NCBI GenBank assembly: GCA_947175325.1
Contig: CAMWME010000003.1
Location: 62,001-126,000, forward strand
DNA from: an uncultured Clostridia bacterium
GTDB taxonomy: Bacteria; Bacillota; Clostridia; Christensenellales; Borkfalkiaceae
Length of the DNA stretch: 64,000 nt
Direction of reading: 5' to 3'
How positions within the stretch are numbered: position 1 is the first letter of the stretch; each line of letters begins with the position of its first letter. Positions 31,701-38,014 of the stretch are shown piece by piece. The position numbers were made by a program, and so were the translations under genes. The notes under the pieces are model-generated. The model saw only the letters and a list, made by a program, of their open reading frames with translations. It was not told the origin of the DNA and ran no database searches.

Positions 31701-32308
31701 TAGCAGTCGGAACGGTCCTCGCCGCCGCCCGTTATATCGAGAGTCTTTAAGGTAACCGCAACGTCTTCGCCGACCTTGTCGGGATAGTCGTAGTCGAACT
31801 CGATATCATTGACCGTATCGCCGAGCGACGATACAACCCCCGTATATTCGTAGTCCGATTTTGCGGGCTTGGAGCCGTAGACGAGGGCAGTAGCTTTGTT
31901 AGTCTTAAACTCGAAGTTGATTTTTGCGGGAAGGATTTCGTAGTTGACGGGGGTGCCGTAGCCCTTGCCGATTAACTTGTTGGATACTGCCCTTACGCTG
32001 TACTTGCCGACTTTTACGGGTTTTTTATCCGTCCACTCGTCGCTGCCTTGCACGCTGTATTCGTAGCCGACGTCGCTTAAAAACGCGGTGCCGGCAGTGG
32101 GCGCGTAGCTGTCGCCGTAGGTGTAAGTATCTGCGGACAAAGCTATGTCGGTAGTAATCATGCCCTTGGTTGCCATAAGGGCTGCAGCACCGCCTAAAAT
32201 AACTGCGAGCACGCCCATAATCAAGAACTTGTATTTGTCGACGAAGTTCTTGAACTTGGCTAATTTTTCTATTCGGTTTTTATAACTGTCATATGAAACG
32301 AACGCCAT
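19733..32308 (-). CDS. Giant membrane-anchored MBG/YDG-repeat surface protein, 4191 residues
   Basis: One uninterrupted frame of 12.6 kb. A short basic cytoplasmic N-terminus leads to a single membrane helix at about 27-48 (FLIMGVLAVILGGAAALMA), with everything after it outside. The rest is about 40 tandem domains of 80-110 residues. Each carries a Y-G-E/D or Y-D-G motif near its start (ATYGDDYSYQKG, FVYDGEEHSDSG), a GxY / DAGTY segment, and ends with a NY...GTLxIxxR strand (NYEITIEGNLIIVQR). These are the MBG and YDG domain types of large bacterial adhesins and fibres. There is no LPXTG motif or sorting signal at the C-terminus, so the membrane helix is the only visible anchor. The start is at 32308, with AAGG seven bases upstream. 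It probably forms a long fibre on the cell surface. Confidence 0.9.
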   Translation of the reverse strand: MAFVSYDSYKNRIEKLAKFKNFVDKYKFLIMGVLAVILGGAAALMATKGMITTDIALSADTYTYGDSYAPTAGTAFLSDVGYEYSVQGSDEWTDKKPVKVGKYSVRAVSNKLIGKGYGTPVNYEILPAKINFEFKTNKATALVYGSKPAKSDYEYTGVVSSLGDTVNDIEFDYDYPDKVGEDVAVTLKTLDITGGGEDRSDCYEYDKPSANYTFEAKTVSFKIANVSETYNGKGFTVNGTPDANSKKQLVGSDKYDLTTQIAGGVTPVTFGDYAIELDSLKVLGENGKDITYRYNFSSKSNGTFTVEKRKVTVLSETEEWIYDGETHSNANYKITSGTVAEEQTLTATSTVSVTDVRDGVKPNELTYEILDSSNAPVTENYIITANTGTLKITPRALTITTAGGEWEYDGTAHPVKEHTASGLAEGQELKLVQKDGITYASEAFTDVIHSGKNALNYTIVWGQSGAEVDINNYNVTENYGDIKITPIPLMVFTEDGSKPYDGTPLSVETYTVFYAGTQPSGAGSLPIDLSIVGNVPHIINVGTKENAINFAVPNSNYYIKETVNGTLQITQAEITITLDNAECDYGDTLPAPNITISGSGIVGGKLFGGDTLTPAFKYLKDGATPASYEAGKTYDISLDTVNSKFTYGNGEPVTTPNYKITSNTSTLTVGTRAITVYLNDTTLTYGNALIYNLGGETVEGIVAEQTVVVDASKVKFTTPLAMPDAGTYDGAISCPTTAISILSGTTPVTSNYTITVEVSTLYISQREITVKAKNMLGVIYGEEISYEVKEGNYANTPDLVSGEKLTVNNVIYGYNQGETPIVGTYTIKPDVNQITILKSDGTTPSRSNYKITPENGTLEIVRRPVRIESGTNRDLIYDGTAQYDKSFEVLLDNPKYYDKLSVHEIVVTDWTTVTDVAPAVQNRHGYDIVDQSGTSVKGNYEVYTSSGYLLVNPRPITVKLLSYQATYGDDYSYQKGAGNYANEPDLAEGETLEITYVKFGFTGTRPAVGKYPITKPIACNIVKANGKDGSSQNYLIEFEEGELEIVKRDITVQLITYVAEYGESYAYKTGAGNYVKNPAPDLVGTDKLEITAVTYEFGNEQYPDVKDGGYSVSQADYEITTNGTDGKGNYNVEWIDGTLIIIKRAIDVTLNDIASVKYGEEVEYAGGYKAKSGVLNIHTVTVNAAAGDMSFTPDADNATYVYPDAGTYAFTCDESLISITDASGKDAKHNYTVNVVKGSLEIEKREITVKPTSYSVVYGENFNYSSNANPNYEKITGDGLATFGGELETLYIFVDSLEFDGYVKKDVGKYDFTPNRYTVTRYDGHDSTNNYKVDYETGTLEITKKEIEVELPLVYLVYGSDEYKGKHYSELYAEQITMEGLPFGELLQFTIGFTQNGKEAEPKKVGFYDVVISKEEIKHSNGTVTENGNYSITYTGRQLLQISTRQIQINPNFVSVTYGEEFAYPSGSSNFTYEAVASNLNVNLPKYGEEIEIAVKYALDGKNPPSVGKYDAVPDKATVYYKDGTSTTKTLHSENEAYYFFYVDGYEVICPKPNFKEKLEITQKTLTVTLNNINVEYGDEIEYVSDHTEKAEGLLTEFDHKLDINPSGIIFAQNGVIVDPQNVGKYDFVIVNKKFITVSSGDDDVTSNYDIKVAEGGVLVISARKIVLTLQDMDDIVYGTKAPVPVITGTINGDIVTNNEFIYDNIDNITTSSYFETKWLNGGENRYLDAGTYHVAINSGIITFQYANGAPASTKNYDVQAVRYATLKVTPRPITVELKPFKLVYGQKNSSSLCWSSSHIASEHVSLDKDMDISDLVSIDNLAAGEGVYWLGLDVYKSGVLVPCKDAGEYEIGLNRLSFRYGNGTDQGITKNYEYDLPANTTLEITKYNLSPLDVSNRRAVYGSAASTLASWEFTRRSGLPFNEILKVSSFALKDVNLQETTADVGTYPLDPNVFTATVLDGSADNYEITIEGNLIIVQRELTVNLYDNEAYYGEDYGYLTIRNGAYIDAAGLVTFNDRTETLEITLVDYGFEADVFPDASSTAYAVQKFECAITKVDDETPSTGNYTIKFTGGNLTVNKRPVTVTLLSVEDIIYGEDLPEPEYVIKYGEKEGLVGSDKFHPEYSWREWDDNDFYAYYYPYAYGEPLRGNVGKYGIVPSLGCYFTDADDNKVENYELIINDSFTFSGEVTFTITPRPLTIELKDLTYTYGDINSSGKTFNDKNIEKDLLEITSENKLAFEETFSIAMIRTIQSSDGTFPIYPTMKNAGSYTVELVMLYARRVGSSDTIITINGNGTNSNYELTEDSVLTATVTINPKKVDLELDDISFVYGEEEDFRAGYEFTSTVGDLEFDETLTLKTFYALDNDGNPITDRLNAGNYTVSADQASADFSDDFGQTNYEVTFTGTLTVEKREIEIELWDIDSVTYGEKLEYPVGLNKFDILSGNFVYGQQLKVLVLWDGSIVNSGNFWWGNAGIHTYRMSRGLSGVYESDGVTYVDADNYSFTCADKEVEIKPFEVTITPDSDTKVYDGTAYEYDTTSFSRDKDLPLDESLVISVKYEDENGKTVSSPTDAGTYKIYLDAITVIPGTNEDSVPENYALTNDETVYGTLKITKRAITVGVVENQKFVYGVEDVSPKFTAIGFPQEGVDAGKIHALLPAWEYSVDGEEWLDGDDLWLNGITLDTGVYFVRCKNAIVTYDNHAHYDPIEKNHEVTYQIGTFEVIAREVRLVTNTRTDFIYNGEYQYDNGYTLYYKNPEEVWTEFTLPDDATVILGNYTKIKDADTVENEVELTIPNYDIVEREWGTLTVNKREITVESATNHTFVYDGEEHSDSGCWAQNLVIGHSISSYNVATVTFVTEGEVVNAQDYIIYDEYSQDVTANYDIVERKYGTLKVNPRTIKLQSNGNSWFYDGDDHDDRGFTQLFGEGLYTLVDGHEITVTDYTSILTVMQGEVDNDLEYAVVDVDGTDFTLNYEIKKDVGKLKIKPVEITIALNDLEVTYGDELYPATPNNYDLTKSDALIGSEKLQVAVKYRDAYNVILGSDPVDVGDYTILLDLTGCYVETAYGENGFGNYTILNADAVEAKLTINPKEITLQLDPMTKQYGEAFNSYDGYQVVSGEIINDDKIEAYVYCPDGDINERTSVGTHTIEIDRCKVNGIYYHDISDTPTVKYAGNYKITFIGSTLTVTAREIVVVAASAQKEGYYDGTPFSCDKYERAYFEGDPEVDGIMPWDDIEDILEYVENSANSVINAGDFDNEAQFTSKSNNYTVVRTEAGTLTIKQRPITINLKEISDQTYGTRLTYPDGATEPNFTYADGSLEVVGDEKLTIAVTFYNSDGDEADPKNADTYSYEFYLGGSTVSDSIGGAGIDNYAITCDDTSYATVHKLEVTLTLQDWASIFYDGDEHEYDAGITYAFPYGETMQFEVDYYSVTDEVETALNGKPKNAGDYVAKYDEANSRIGGVAPDVNYEINLSPEGGISFTIKPLNITISMGEETYTYDGKVYDYTVKKQNFGVSEEVSGETIVPHVSYYADEELTVSATPKNAGTYFVKFEYFTVEGSNDVAENYNLLNPEASCKLTIERREIEIQAVLDGNDFCSIERFDDLPVEGFEHFTFVEEDLAQLTPVYSYGYLGEDGTSESQAVNKEDVNQTIGIYEVSVEFTEKVEGGNVLGNYKITDNLPATLEVTARKVTVEAVYNGEERQYNGEALDKNDFGFIHWHGDDKSQLGFYDDFVAEYDLVFTKDGVESTDLPVNAGTYTVNIKFKNVDKTVYAVSDSDTDVTVTILKRVIVATAHYDASQYEDITYNYGLLPTSSVSVTNTDENGDVGILPVDTGVEIEWFFYNNTMGKEVEYNYAGEDEIKFRIKGDADDNYELLTEESGETFTVKQVKIYVTPVGVTADYDEAGKTLKLTQYHIWDKDGNETALYGSDTLTITGTAENRNQRYLDVGIKSVTIKQGELDVTHCYEVHHKYEEGSPVPENYFKARLAFNPVVIKYKQTSLNGGEPLMLPYTGKAYDLSKYGVDKSNLAQYIEITDGNFVGSCTFKYTLMPVSFAREYEKWIQIRVFDNKGLDVTGLYSFQLQNADESKVVVYGDYLDFNLDEGCDFTDVTESTLYKGYFVLNSGYTLTGLTDETHKSEVLLKDGVLYVIVYKDGAKGRVEASTTYSIRPAEGLTVSVKLTQMAQILASTTIN

Positions 32309-32372
32309 TATCAAACCTTATAAATTGCAGTTACTTTGTGATTTTATTTTTCTGTTGGTGCCTATATTCGCC

Positions 32373-34619
32373 TTAACCCCAGAAGATAAAGTTTATCGTG
32401 CCTTTTGCGTCGGGGTTCGCGCACTGGTAATATTTTTTAACGCTTACGCCGTCGGAGTTAACTATATCGTAATCGCCTACCCCATACTCGGTGTCGCCGC
32501 TTTCGTACGATACGTTAACAACTTTCAGTTTATCGCCGTCGGCAAGTCCCGAAGCGGTAACGCAGTCTATTAACTCGGTAGCCTCGTCACTGACGGAGTA
32601 AGCCGTGTACGGCGCAAGATTGAATTCAAACGAACGCTTGATAATATCAAAAGGTATATTTACTTTATCGTAGTCGATTTCGAGGTTGGAGGTTATATCT
32701 TCGCCGTCGGCGTAAACCGTTACGCTTTTGACGGTAATTTTATCGGGCTTTATGAAAAACTTTGCAGAATTTACCGTGCAAGCTACGTCGCCTATGTTGA
32801 TTGTAAGTCCGGCCGTTATAGCTGCGTCGTCGGAATCGTAACCGTCCGAGCCTCTGTAAGCGACGTTAACCTTATTACCGTTATATCCGAGGTCTACGCT
32901 CTTTTTCTTGATTTTAATAACGCCGGTTACTATCGTTATGTCGTAGTTTTCGGAATCGCCGTTATATTCTGCAGTGTAATAATGGGTACCCGCCGTCTTT
33001 ATGTCGTAAAGACCGTACACTTTGAAGTCGGCGGCGGTGATACCCTCGCATTCGCTGAAATCCGCGCCCTCGAACACTTTTTCGTTTTTAAACGTATAAA
33101 CCTTGCCGTTATAATCGTCCTCTAACTTTCTATTGAGCTCTATAGTAACGGGTTTTTTGGTTATGGAATACGTGCCCCCTCTTACGTTGATATTGAAGTT
33201 TTCGATGCAGTCGATAGTGCCGTCTTCGCCCTCTGCGGTAATAGAGATATCTTCAAGCGTGTAATAAGTTTCTTTGGTGGCGTCGACTAACGTTTTTACA
33301 CCGTCGGGGCATTTGGCAGTTAAGGTGAACTTTTCGGGAAGCTTAACCGAAAGCTCGTAGTTATCGTTGCCCATAATATCGCTTAAAGGCTTACCGTCGT
33401 ATTCCTTTGTGTACGACTTGGTGTAAACCGTAAGGTCGAACGGCTTAACGGACAAAGTGCCCTCAATATAAGTTATATCGTAATTCTTTTGGTCTACGGC
33501 GTCACCGTTATTCAAGGTGACTACGCATTGAAGCTCGTTGACGACCGGACCGTCCTTTACCTTGGTAACAGTGGCGTGGTTCTTAACCGAAATCTTTTGT
33601 CCCGGCGCAAGCGTGCCAGAGAACAGCTGAACGGTATCGTTGTAATGCGCGTCGCCGTCGTAGGTAAAGGTTTGGGTTGCGGTTGCAATGGTTATGGGGC
33701 GCTTTTCGATTTTAACGGTTGCCGTTTCCGTCGTGCAATCGTAGTTTTTTAAATTAACCAAATCACCGTTTTCGTCTTTTATTTCAATCGTATTTAGGTT
33801 TACCTTTATGCGCTCGCCGTTGACGCCCGTGTAGTCCGTAAATTCAGCGTCAAACCCGTCCGTTTTAACTATGGTGCACTTTGCGGTATGACCGGGGGCA
33901 AGCGAGCCGCTTACAATTTCGTACTCGGTTGGGATGAACGGAATTCCGTCGTAAACCTTAGTAAAGTCTTTGGGTTTTAACGTAATGGGGCGGGGACTGA
34001 CGGTAACGTCGCCGATATCGAACAACCCGAAGTCGTAATTTGCCGTTACGTCGTTATCGAAAGCGTCGTAAACTACTGGTGCAACGTTTTTTGGAAGGGA
34101 ATCGCCGGCGTCTATAAGCGTACCGCTTACGCCGCCTAATTTGTGCCCCCTTACAAGCTCGCCTTCGGTAACTTCGTACTTGTTGAAGAGAATCTCCTTG
34201 CCGCTGTAATAAACTTCGTCACTTTTAACGGAAACCGATAAAATCTGTTTTTCTACCGTGAGTGTGCCCGTGTTGACCTTGACGGCGTATTCGTCCGAAA
34301 CGTCAAAGCCGTTCTTATCGAAAATTTTAACCTCCAAGGTACATTCGCTTTCGCCCGCGTTGGTCTGTGAGCCTATTACTTTGACTTGCGCGGTGTGTCC
34401 TTCCAAAATTTCTCCGCTTACAAGGCGGTAACCGTTTTCGTCCAAGGTTAGGGGCGTGCCGTCGTAGAACTTTTTCTCGCTGCCGACTTCGTAAACGAGC
34501 TCTATGGGGTCGGTAACTATCGTCCCCGTTGCATACAAAACCAGCACCGTTAAAAGCGCAGCCGCCACGGCGATTACGGTTAATCCGATTATTAAAATTA
34601 AACTTCTGAATTTTGACAT
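32373..34619 (-). CDS. Membrane-anchored YDG-repeat surface protein, 748 residues
   Basis: A single N-terminal membrane helix (about 7-31, LILIIGLTVIAVAAALLTVL) is followed by about eight YDG-type domains: KKFYDGTPLTLDENGYRLVS, EVYYSGKEILFNKYEV, KVYDGIPFIPTEYEI, FTYDGDAHYND, KEYDGKPLSD, DYNGKVYTFKNEKV and two more degenerate copies. Each ends in a short VTVSPRPITL or VKIEKRPITI linker, as in YDG arrays. There is no cell-wall sorting motif. It lies 64 bases before the giant MBG gene and is clearly related to it, so the two probably form a short and a long surface element of the same assembly. The start at 34619 has GAGGGAC upstream. Confidence 0.88.
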   Translation of the reverse strand: MSKFRSLILIIGLTVIAVAAALLTVLVLYATGTIVTDPIELVYEVGSEKKFYDGTPLTLDENGYRLVSGEILEGHTAQVKVIGSQTNAGESECTLEVKIFDKNGFDVSDEYAVKVNTGTLTVEKQILSVSVKSDEVYYSGKEILFNKYEVTEGELVRGHKLGGVSGTLIDAGDSLPKNVAPVVYDAFDNDVTANYDFGLFDIGDVTVSPRPITLKPKDFTKVYDGIPFIPTEYEIVSGSLAPGHTAKCTIVKTDGFDAEFTDYTGVNGERIKVNLNTIEIKDENGDLVNLKNYDCTTETATVKIEKRPITIATATQTFTYDGDAHYNDTVQLFSGTLAPGQKISVKNHATVTKVKDGPVVNELQCVVTLNNGDAVDQKNYDITYIEGTLSVKPFDLTVYTKSYTKEYDGKPLSDIMGNDNYELSVKLPEKFTLTAKCPDGVKTLVDATKETYYTLEDISITAEGEDGTIDCIENFNINVRGGTYSITKKPVTIELNRKLEDDYNGKVYTFKNEKVFEGADFSECEGITAADFKVYGLYDIKTAGTHYYTAEYNGDSENYDITIVTGVIKIKKKSVDLGYNGNKVNVAYRGSDGYDSDDAAITAGLTINIGDVACTVNSAKFFIKPDKITVKSVTVYADGEDITSNLEIDYDKVNIPFDIIKRSFEFNLAPYTAYSVSDEATELIDCVTASGLADGDKLKVVNVSYESGDTEYGVGDYDIVNSDGVSVKKYYQCANPDAKGTINFIFWG

Positions 34620-34648
34620 GGGTAGTCCCTCACAATCTTAGGGGTTAA

Positions 34649-35770
34649 TTATACGTTTTGTTCAATAAGTCTTATCGTTTCTTTGCATAAGGGCAATTTG
34701 TCTTCGCCGAAGAGTTCGTCTAAGTACGCGCACACTCCGTCCGCCATTTGTTTGACGTGTACGGGGTTTTTGCTCTCTAACTTTCTGAACACCTTCCTTG
34801 CGAGGATATCGTCCAAAGCTTCAAGCTCCGTTCCCCCGCATGCCACAAGCACCGGCACGTAACAGCGGATTTGCTTCATAATACGGTTACCGAAAGTGAT
34901 GTGGAAGGTCTTTATCATATACTCGTCGAGTTTCTTAATTCGGCGTAAGTTTCTGTCGCTGAGGTCGTACTCCCTCTGTGCCTTTGCCATAAGCTCTTCA
35001 AGGTGAGTTGAAGATATTTTCTTGTTACTGCCTTGCGCCTCGAACGGCGTTGCCTTCTTATCGAGGTTTAATACCATTGCACGGTCGTAAACCTTATCCG
35101 ATATCGAGAACGTACTGTCGTCGTTGTTTGCAGTGCCTACGAACCACATATTGGTGGGTAGTCTTAACTTACCGTTATGCTGTAAAAGTTTGGGGTCGTC
35201 TTCCCATCTGTCCGCTACTACGTCAAGGTTTCGTCCGTCGGGGTTGGGGATTTCAAGTAAGGATAGGAACTCTGCGAAGTAGTACTCTACCCTCGCTATG
35301 TTCATTTCGTCGAGGACGGTTATGTATATCTCTTCGTTGTTGTTCGCCTCGTACATTTTGTACAAAAGCGTGGTTTCGTTAAATCTCTTGGTAAATTCGT
35401 TGTAATAACCGACGAGGTCCGTACGCTCCTTCCACATAGGTTGGATAGGTACGACTACCGTCTTGTTTTCAAGGAACTCGCCGAAGGCGTATGCTAATGA
35501 GGTTTTACCGGTACCCGACATACCTTGTAAAATGATAAGCTTAGTTACTGCAAGTGCGCCGATAAATCTTCTTATATCCTCGATATCGTAGTAAAGCTTT
35601 AACTTGCCCGCCGAGAAGTTTCTGAATTCTTCGCACAGCTCTTTAAGCGTTATATCGTCGTCGTAGTCGGGGCGGGTGTAGTTCTCGTACTCCTTGTCTA
35701 TCTCGGTAAGCATATAAAAGCGCGAACCGCCCTCGTTTACTTCCTCGTCCTCGGCCGCTTCCGTCGTTGC
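34649..35770 (-). repeat. Duplicated AAA+ module, copy A
   Basis: About 1.1 kb repeated at 38015-39135. Long blocks are identical base for base: about 34670-35058 except the edges, and about 35310-35530. They alternate with blocks (about 35150-35300 and 35530-35620) that carry many silent differences. The encoded protein is nearly unchanged throughout. Confidence 0.95.
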
Positions 35771-36148
35771 CGCTGCGCTTGCACGCGCGGGGGCGTAATT
35801 AATATTAGGAAAGTCGACGTTGGCAAGCTTGGGAACGTCGCGGCTCTGCACAGCCGGCTTTTCCCTTTCGAGCTTTTTGAAGTTTACGTCAAAGTAATCG
35901 GGCGTGATAAGGTCGGTGTTGTCGCGCTTGGAAAAGGTTACGCGGATTAATAAAACGAGCAATAACGGCAGCAGTACCACGAGCACGATATACAGATATT
36001 TTATGCCCGTTGAAATTGCGGGGAACTTGCCGCTGTAAATTTGATACTGGCGCACGAGGGCAAAAACGAACAGCACGAAGATACCGATTATGAGAATAAT
36101 CAGTGCAATCAACTTTGCTATTTTGTTGTTGCCGTTGCCCTTTTTCAT
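34649..36148 (-). CDS. Membrane-anchored McrB-like AAA+ ATPase, copy A
   Basis: The 499-residue protein has two N-terminal membrane helices (about 11-33 and 50-70), a linker, and a McrB/MoxR-type AAA+ domain. Walker A is GMSGTGKT (209-216), Walker B is ITVLDEMN (Asp280, Glu281), and sensor 1 lies in WFVGTANNDDSTFSISDKVY (about 335-354), followed by an Arg in DKVYDRA that may be the arginine finger. The DEMNIARVEYYFAEFLSLLE stretch matches the McrB DExNR-type segment. From residue about 128 it is almost identical to the copy at 38015-39487, differing at very few residues, while the N-termini are unrelated. It probably forms a cytoplasmic ring tied to the membrane that hydrolyses ATP or GTP. 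Ribosome site AAGG; part of the ten-gene operon. Confidence 0.9.
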   Translation of the reverse strand: MKKGNGNNKIAKLIALIILIIGIFVLFVFALVRQYQIYSGKFPAISTGIKYLYIVLVVLLPLLLVLLIRVTFSKRDNTDLITPDYFDVNFKKLEREKPAVQSRDVPKLANVDFPNINYAPARASAAATTEAAEDEEVNEGGSRFYMLTEIDKEYENYTRPDYDDDITLKELCEEFRNFSAGKLKLYYDIEDIRRFIGALAVTKLIILQGMSGTGKTSLAYAFGEFLENKTVVVPIQPMWKERTDLVGYYNEFTKRFNETTLLYKMYEANNNEEIYITVLDEMNIARVEYYFAEFLSLLEIPNPDGRNLDVVADRWEDDPKLLQHNGKLRLPTNMWFVGTANNDDSTFSISDKVYDRAMVLNLDKKATPFEAQGSNKKISSTHLEELMAKAQREYDLSDRNLRRIKKLDEYMIKTFHITFGNRIMKQIRCYVPVLVACGGTELEALDDILARKVFRKLESKNPVHVKQMADGVCAYLDELFGEDKLPLCKETIRLIEQNV

Positions 36149-36157
36149 ATAACGCCT

Positions 36158-38008
36158 TTACTTCTTTTTCTTGTCTTTCTTTTCTTGTTTTGTCCAAAGA
36201 ATGGTTTTTCTGATTTCCTTCTTGGTGAACTCCCACTGGGTTTTGAAGAATCTGTGGTAAGCCATATATTCTTCTTCGAGCTCAATGAACCTATCGCGGG
36301 AGGTATAGTCGCTACTCGGCGTAAGCTTACCTTGCTGTGCGCGGATACCGTCCAGCTCGCCGCGGATTAACGCGTTTTCGTCACGCAATTTCTTTAATTC
36401 TATGCGCTGGGTCTTTTCAAGCTTTTCGATATCCTTGTTGAAGCCCTCTTCGGCTTGCTGTATCTTGACCGCGCACTCGTCTATAACGCGCTGTCTTGCC
36501 GCGTCCAAATCGTTAAGCTGCCTATCAAGCTCGACGTTCTTTTCCTCGAAGTCCGAAACGGTTTGCTCTAAGGTTGCGTTTAAATCGTCTATCTGGTCGG
36601 TGAGCTCTGCAACGCGCGTTTCGTGTTCTTCGATGGTCTCGGCAAGCTCGTCTGCAAAGTCGGCTTTAATCTGCGCGATTTCGCCGTCGTGCTCCTCGTT
36701 CAGCTCTGCAATTTCGCGGATATGTTCGTCCTTTATAGCCGCCATATCCTCTATGTATTTTTGGTTGAGCTCGACGATTTCGCGCTCTTTTTCTTCCACG
36801 GTTTCGCGCAAAAGGTCGACTTGCCTATTAAGCTCTTCCTTTTCGCGGTTAATTTCGTCAATCTTTTCGTTGAGCGCAACTACCTCTTGCCTAAGGCTTA
36901 CGAGCTCCTCGCCGTCCTTTTCAAGCTGGCGGTTCCTTTCTTCCAGCAAAACCATGTACTCTTCCATCGTTTTGTTGGATTCCAAGGCGCGCTTTTTCAA
37001 GCGTTTTATGCGCTGAATAAGCTTTTGTTCTTCTTCGTCTTTGAGCCTTCTTTCCTCCGCCTCGTACTCGGCTTCGAGAATGCTTTCGATGTCGTTGCCC
37101 GTCTTGTAGGCAAGGAAGCAAGTTAGGTTTGCCGCCTCCGCAATTTCGTCGGCGATTTTTTCGTTGAAGGGCGCATAGTTGAAAACTACTTCTTCGTAGT
37201 CGAAACCTTGACCCTTGTAGGACGCGATATAGTCGTAAAGCGCAAGCGCGCGCTTGAAGTTGTTGTTCATCTTCAAGACGTTGGTCTTGACTATGGGCGG
37301 CTTAATCATGGGCGCCTTTGCAACTTGCATCATAAGGTCGGTGTTCAAAAGCGCGTTTATTATGCTTTGGCAGTCCTTAATTCTTTGAACTTGCTTTGCG
37401 GATTTTTCGTCGGGCAAGGGGAACGGGTTATCCGTTCTTTCCTCGTAAACTGCGGCTTTAATCTTTAAAGTGCGTTTCTTGGTGACGACTTCCTTGGAAA
37501 TTTCCATATCGCCGACGTACTTTCTTCGAAGGTTTTCAATCTTTTCAAGCCTATACTCTATAAAAGCCTTTATGTAGCAAAGCATCATATAGAGGAAACG
37601 GTTTTCATAGACGGCGTAGTCCGAAAGCTTTTCGACCATGTAAAGCTTATCGGGTACCAGCAAATCGTCCTCTTCCTCGGGCACGTGCGTTATCATATCG
37701 CTGTGCTTGGCAAGGTGCTCTACCGAGTCCTTTGAAATCTTACGCACCTTTTCGATGGGCACGACTTCGCCGTTGGTTCTTATGAACTGACGCTCTTCCC
37801 CGACTGCCTTTTCGACGAAAACCAGCCCTTCTTCAATGGCTTGAATCCAATCTTCTTCGATTTTGCACAAATATTTAGTTGCTTGTAACCTATCTTCGTC
37901 AACGTTGGATTCCGCAAGGGCGCGTCTGTCCTTTTCACAGCCGGTGTTGTCCGCCGTCTGCTTGCGGTATCCTTTGAATGCGCGATAGTAAATATCTAAA
38001 AGTGTCAT
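36158..38008 (-). CDS. Coiled-coil protein with McrC/DUF2357-like ENRF motif
   Basis: This 616-residue soluble protein has a helical N-terminal domain and a long coiled coil. YAVYENRFLYMMLCYI at about 132-147 matches the ENRF helix typical of DUF2357/DUF524 proteins, the McrC-type partners of McrB ATPases. The following RVKTNVLKMNNNFKRALALY-like region (about 240-260) fits the same family. Where McrC and DUF2357 proteins normally carry a PD-(D/E)XK nuclease, this protein instead has an uninterrupted coiled coil from about residue 310 to 575 (heptads such as EKIDEINREKEELNRQ), and I see no nuclease motif. It lies between the two AAA+ genes and may connect their rings to something else. There is no clear Shine-Dalgarno sequence; the start is six bases after the upstream stop, suggesting coupled translation. 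Confidence 0.75.
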   Translation of the reverse strand: MTLLDIYYRAFKGYRKQTADNTGCEKDRRALAESNVDEDRLQATKYLCKIEEDWIQAIEEGLVFVEKAVGEERQFIRTNGEVVPIEKVRKISKDSVEHLAKHSDMITHVPEEEDDLLVPDKLYMVEKLSDYAVYENRFLYMMLCYIKAFIEYRLEKIENLRRKYVGDMEISKEVVTKKRTLKIKAAVYEERTDNPFPLPDEKSAKQVQRIKDCQSIINALLNTDLMMQVAKAPMIKPPIVKTNVLKMNNNFKRALALYDYIASYKGQGFDYEEVVFNYAPFNEKIADEIAEAANLTCFLAYKTGNDIESILEAEYEAEERRLKDEEEQKLIQRIKRLKKRALESNKTMEEYMVLLEERNRQLEKDGEELVSLRQEVVALNEKIDEINREKEELNRQVDLLRETVEEKEREIVELNQKYIEDMAAIKDEHIREIAELNEEHDGEIAQIKADFADELAETIEEHETRVAELTDQIDDLNATLEQTVSDFEEKNVELDRQLNDLDAARQRVIDECAVKIQQAEEGFNKDIEKLEKTQRIELKKLRDENALIRGELDGIRAQQGKLTPSSDYTSRDRFIELEEEYMAYHRFFKTQWEFTKKEIRKTILWTKQEKKDKKKK

Positions 38009-38014
38009 ATCGTT

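Noticed and set aside
32373-34619. Possible LPXTG sorting signal in the YDG protein and the giant MBG protein
   Set aside because: Neither C-terminus has an LPXTG-like motif, hydrophobic segment or basic tail.
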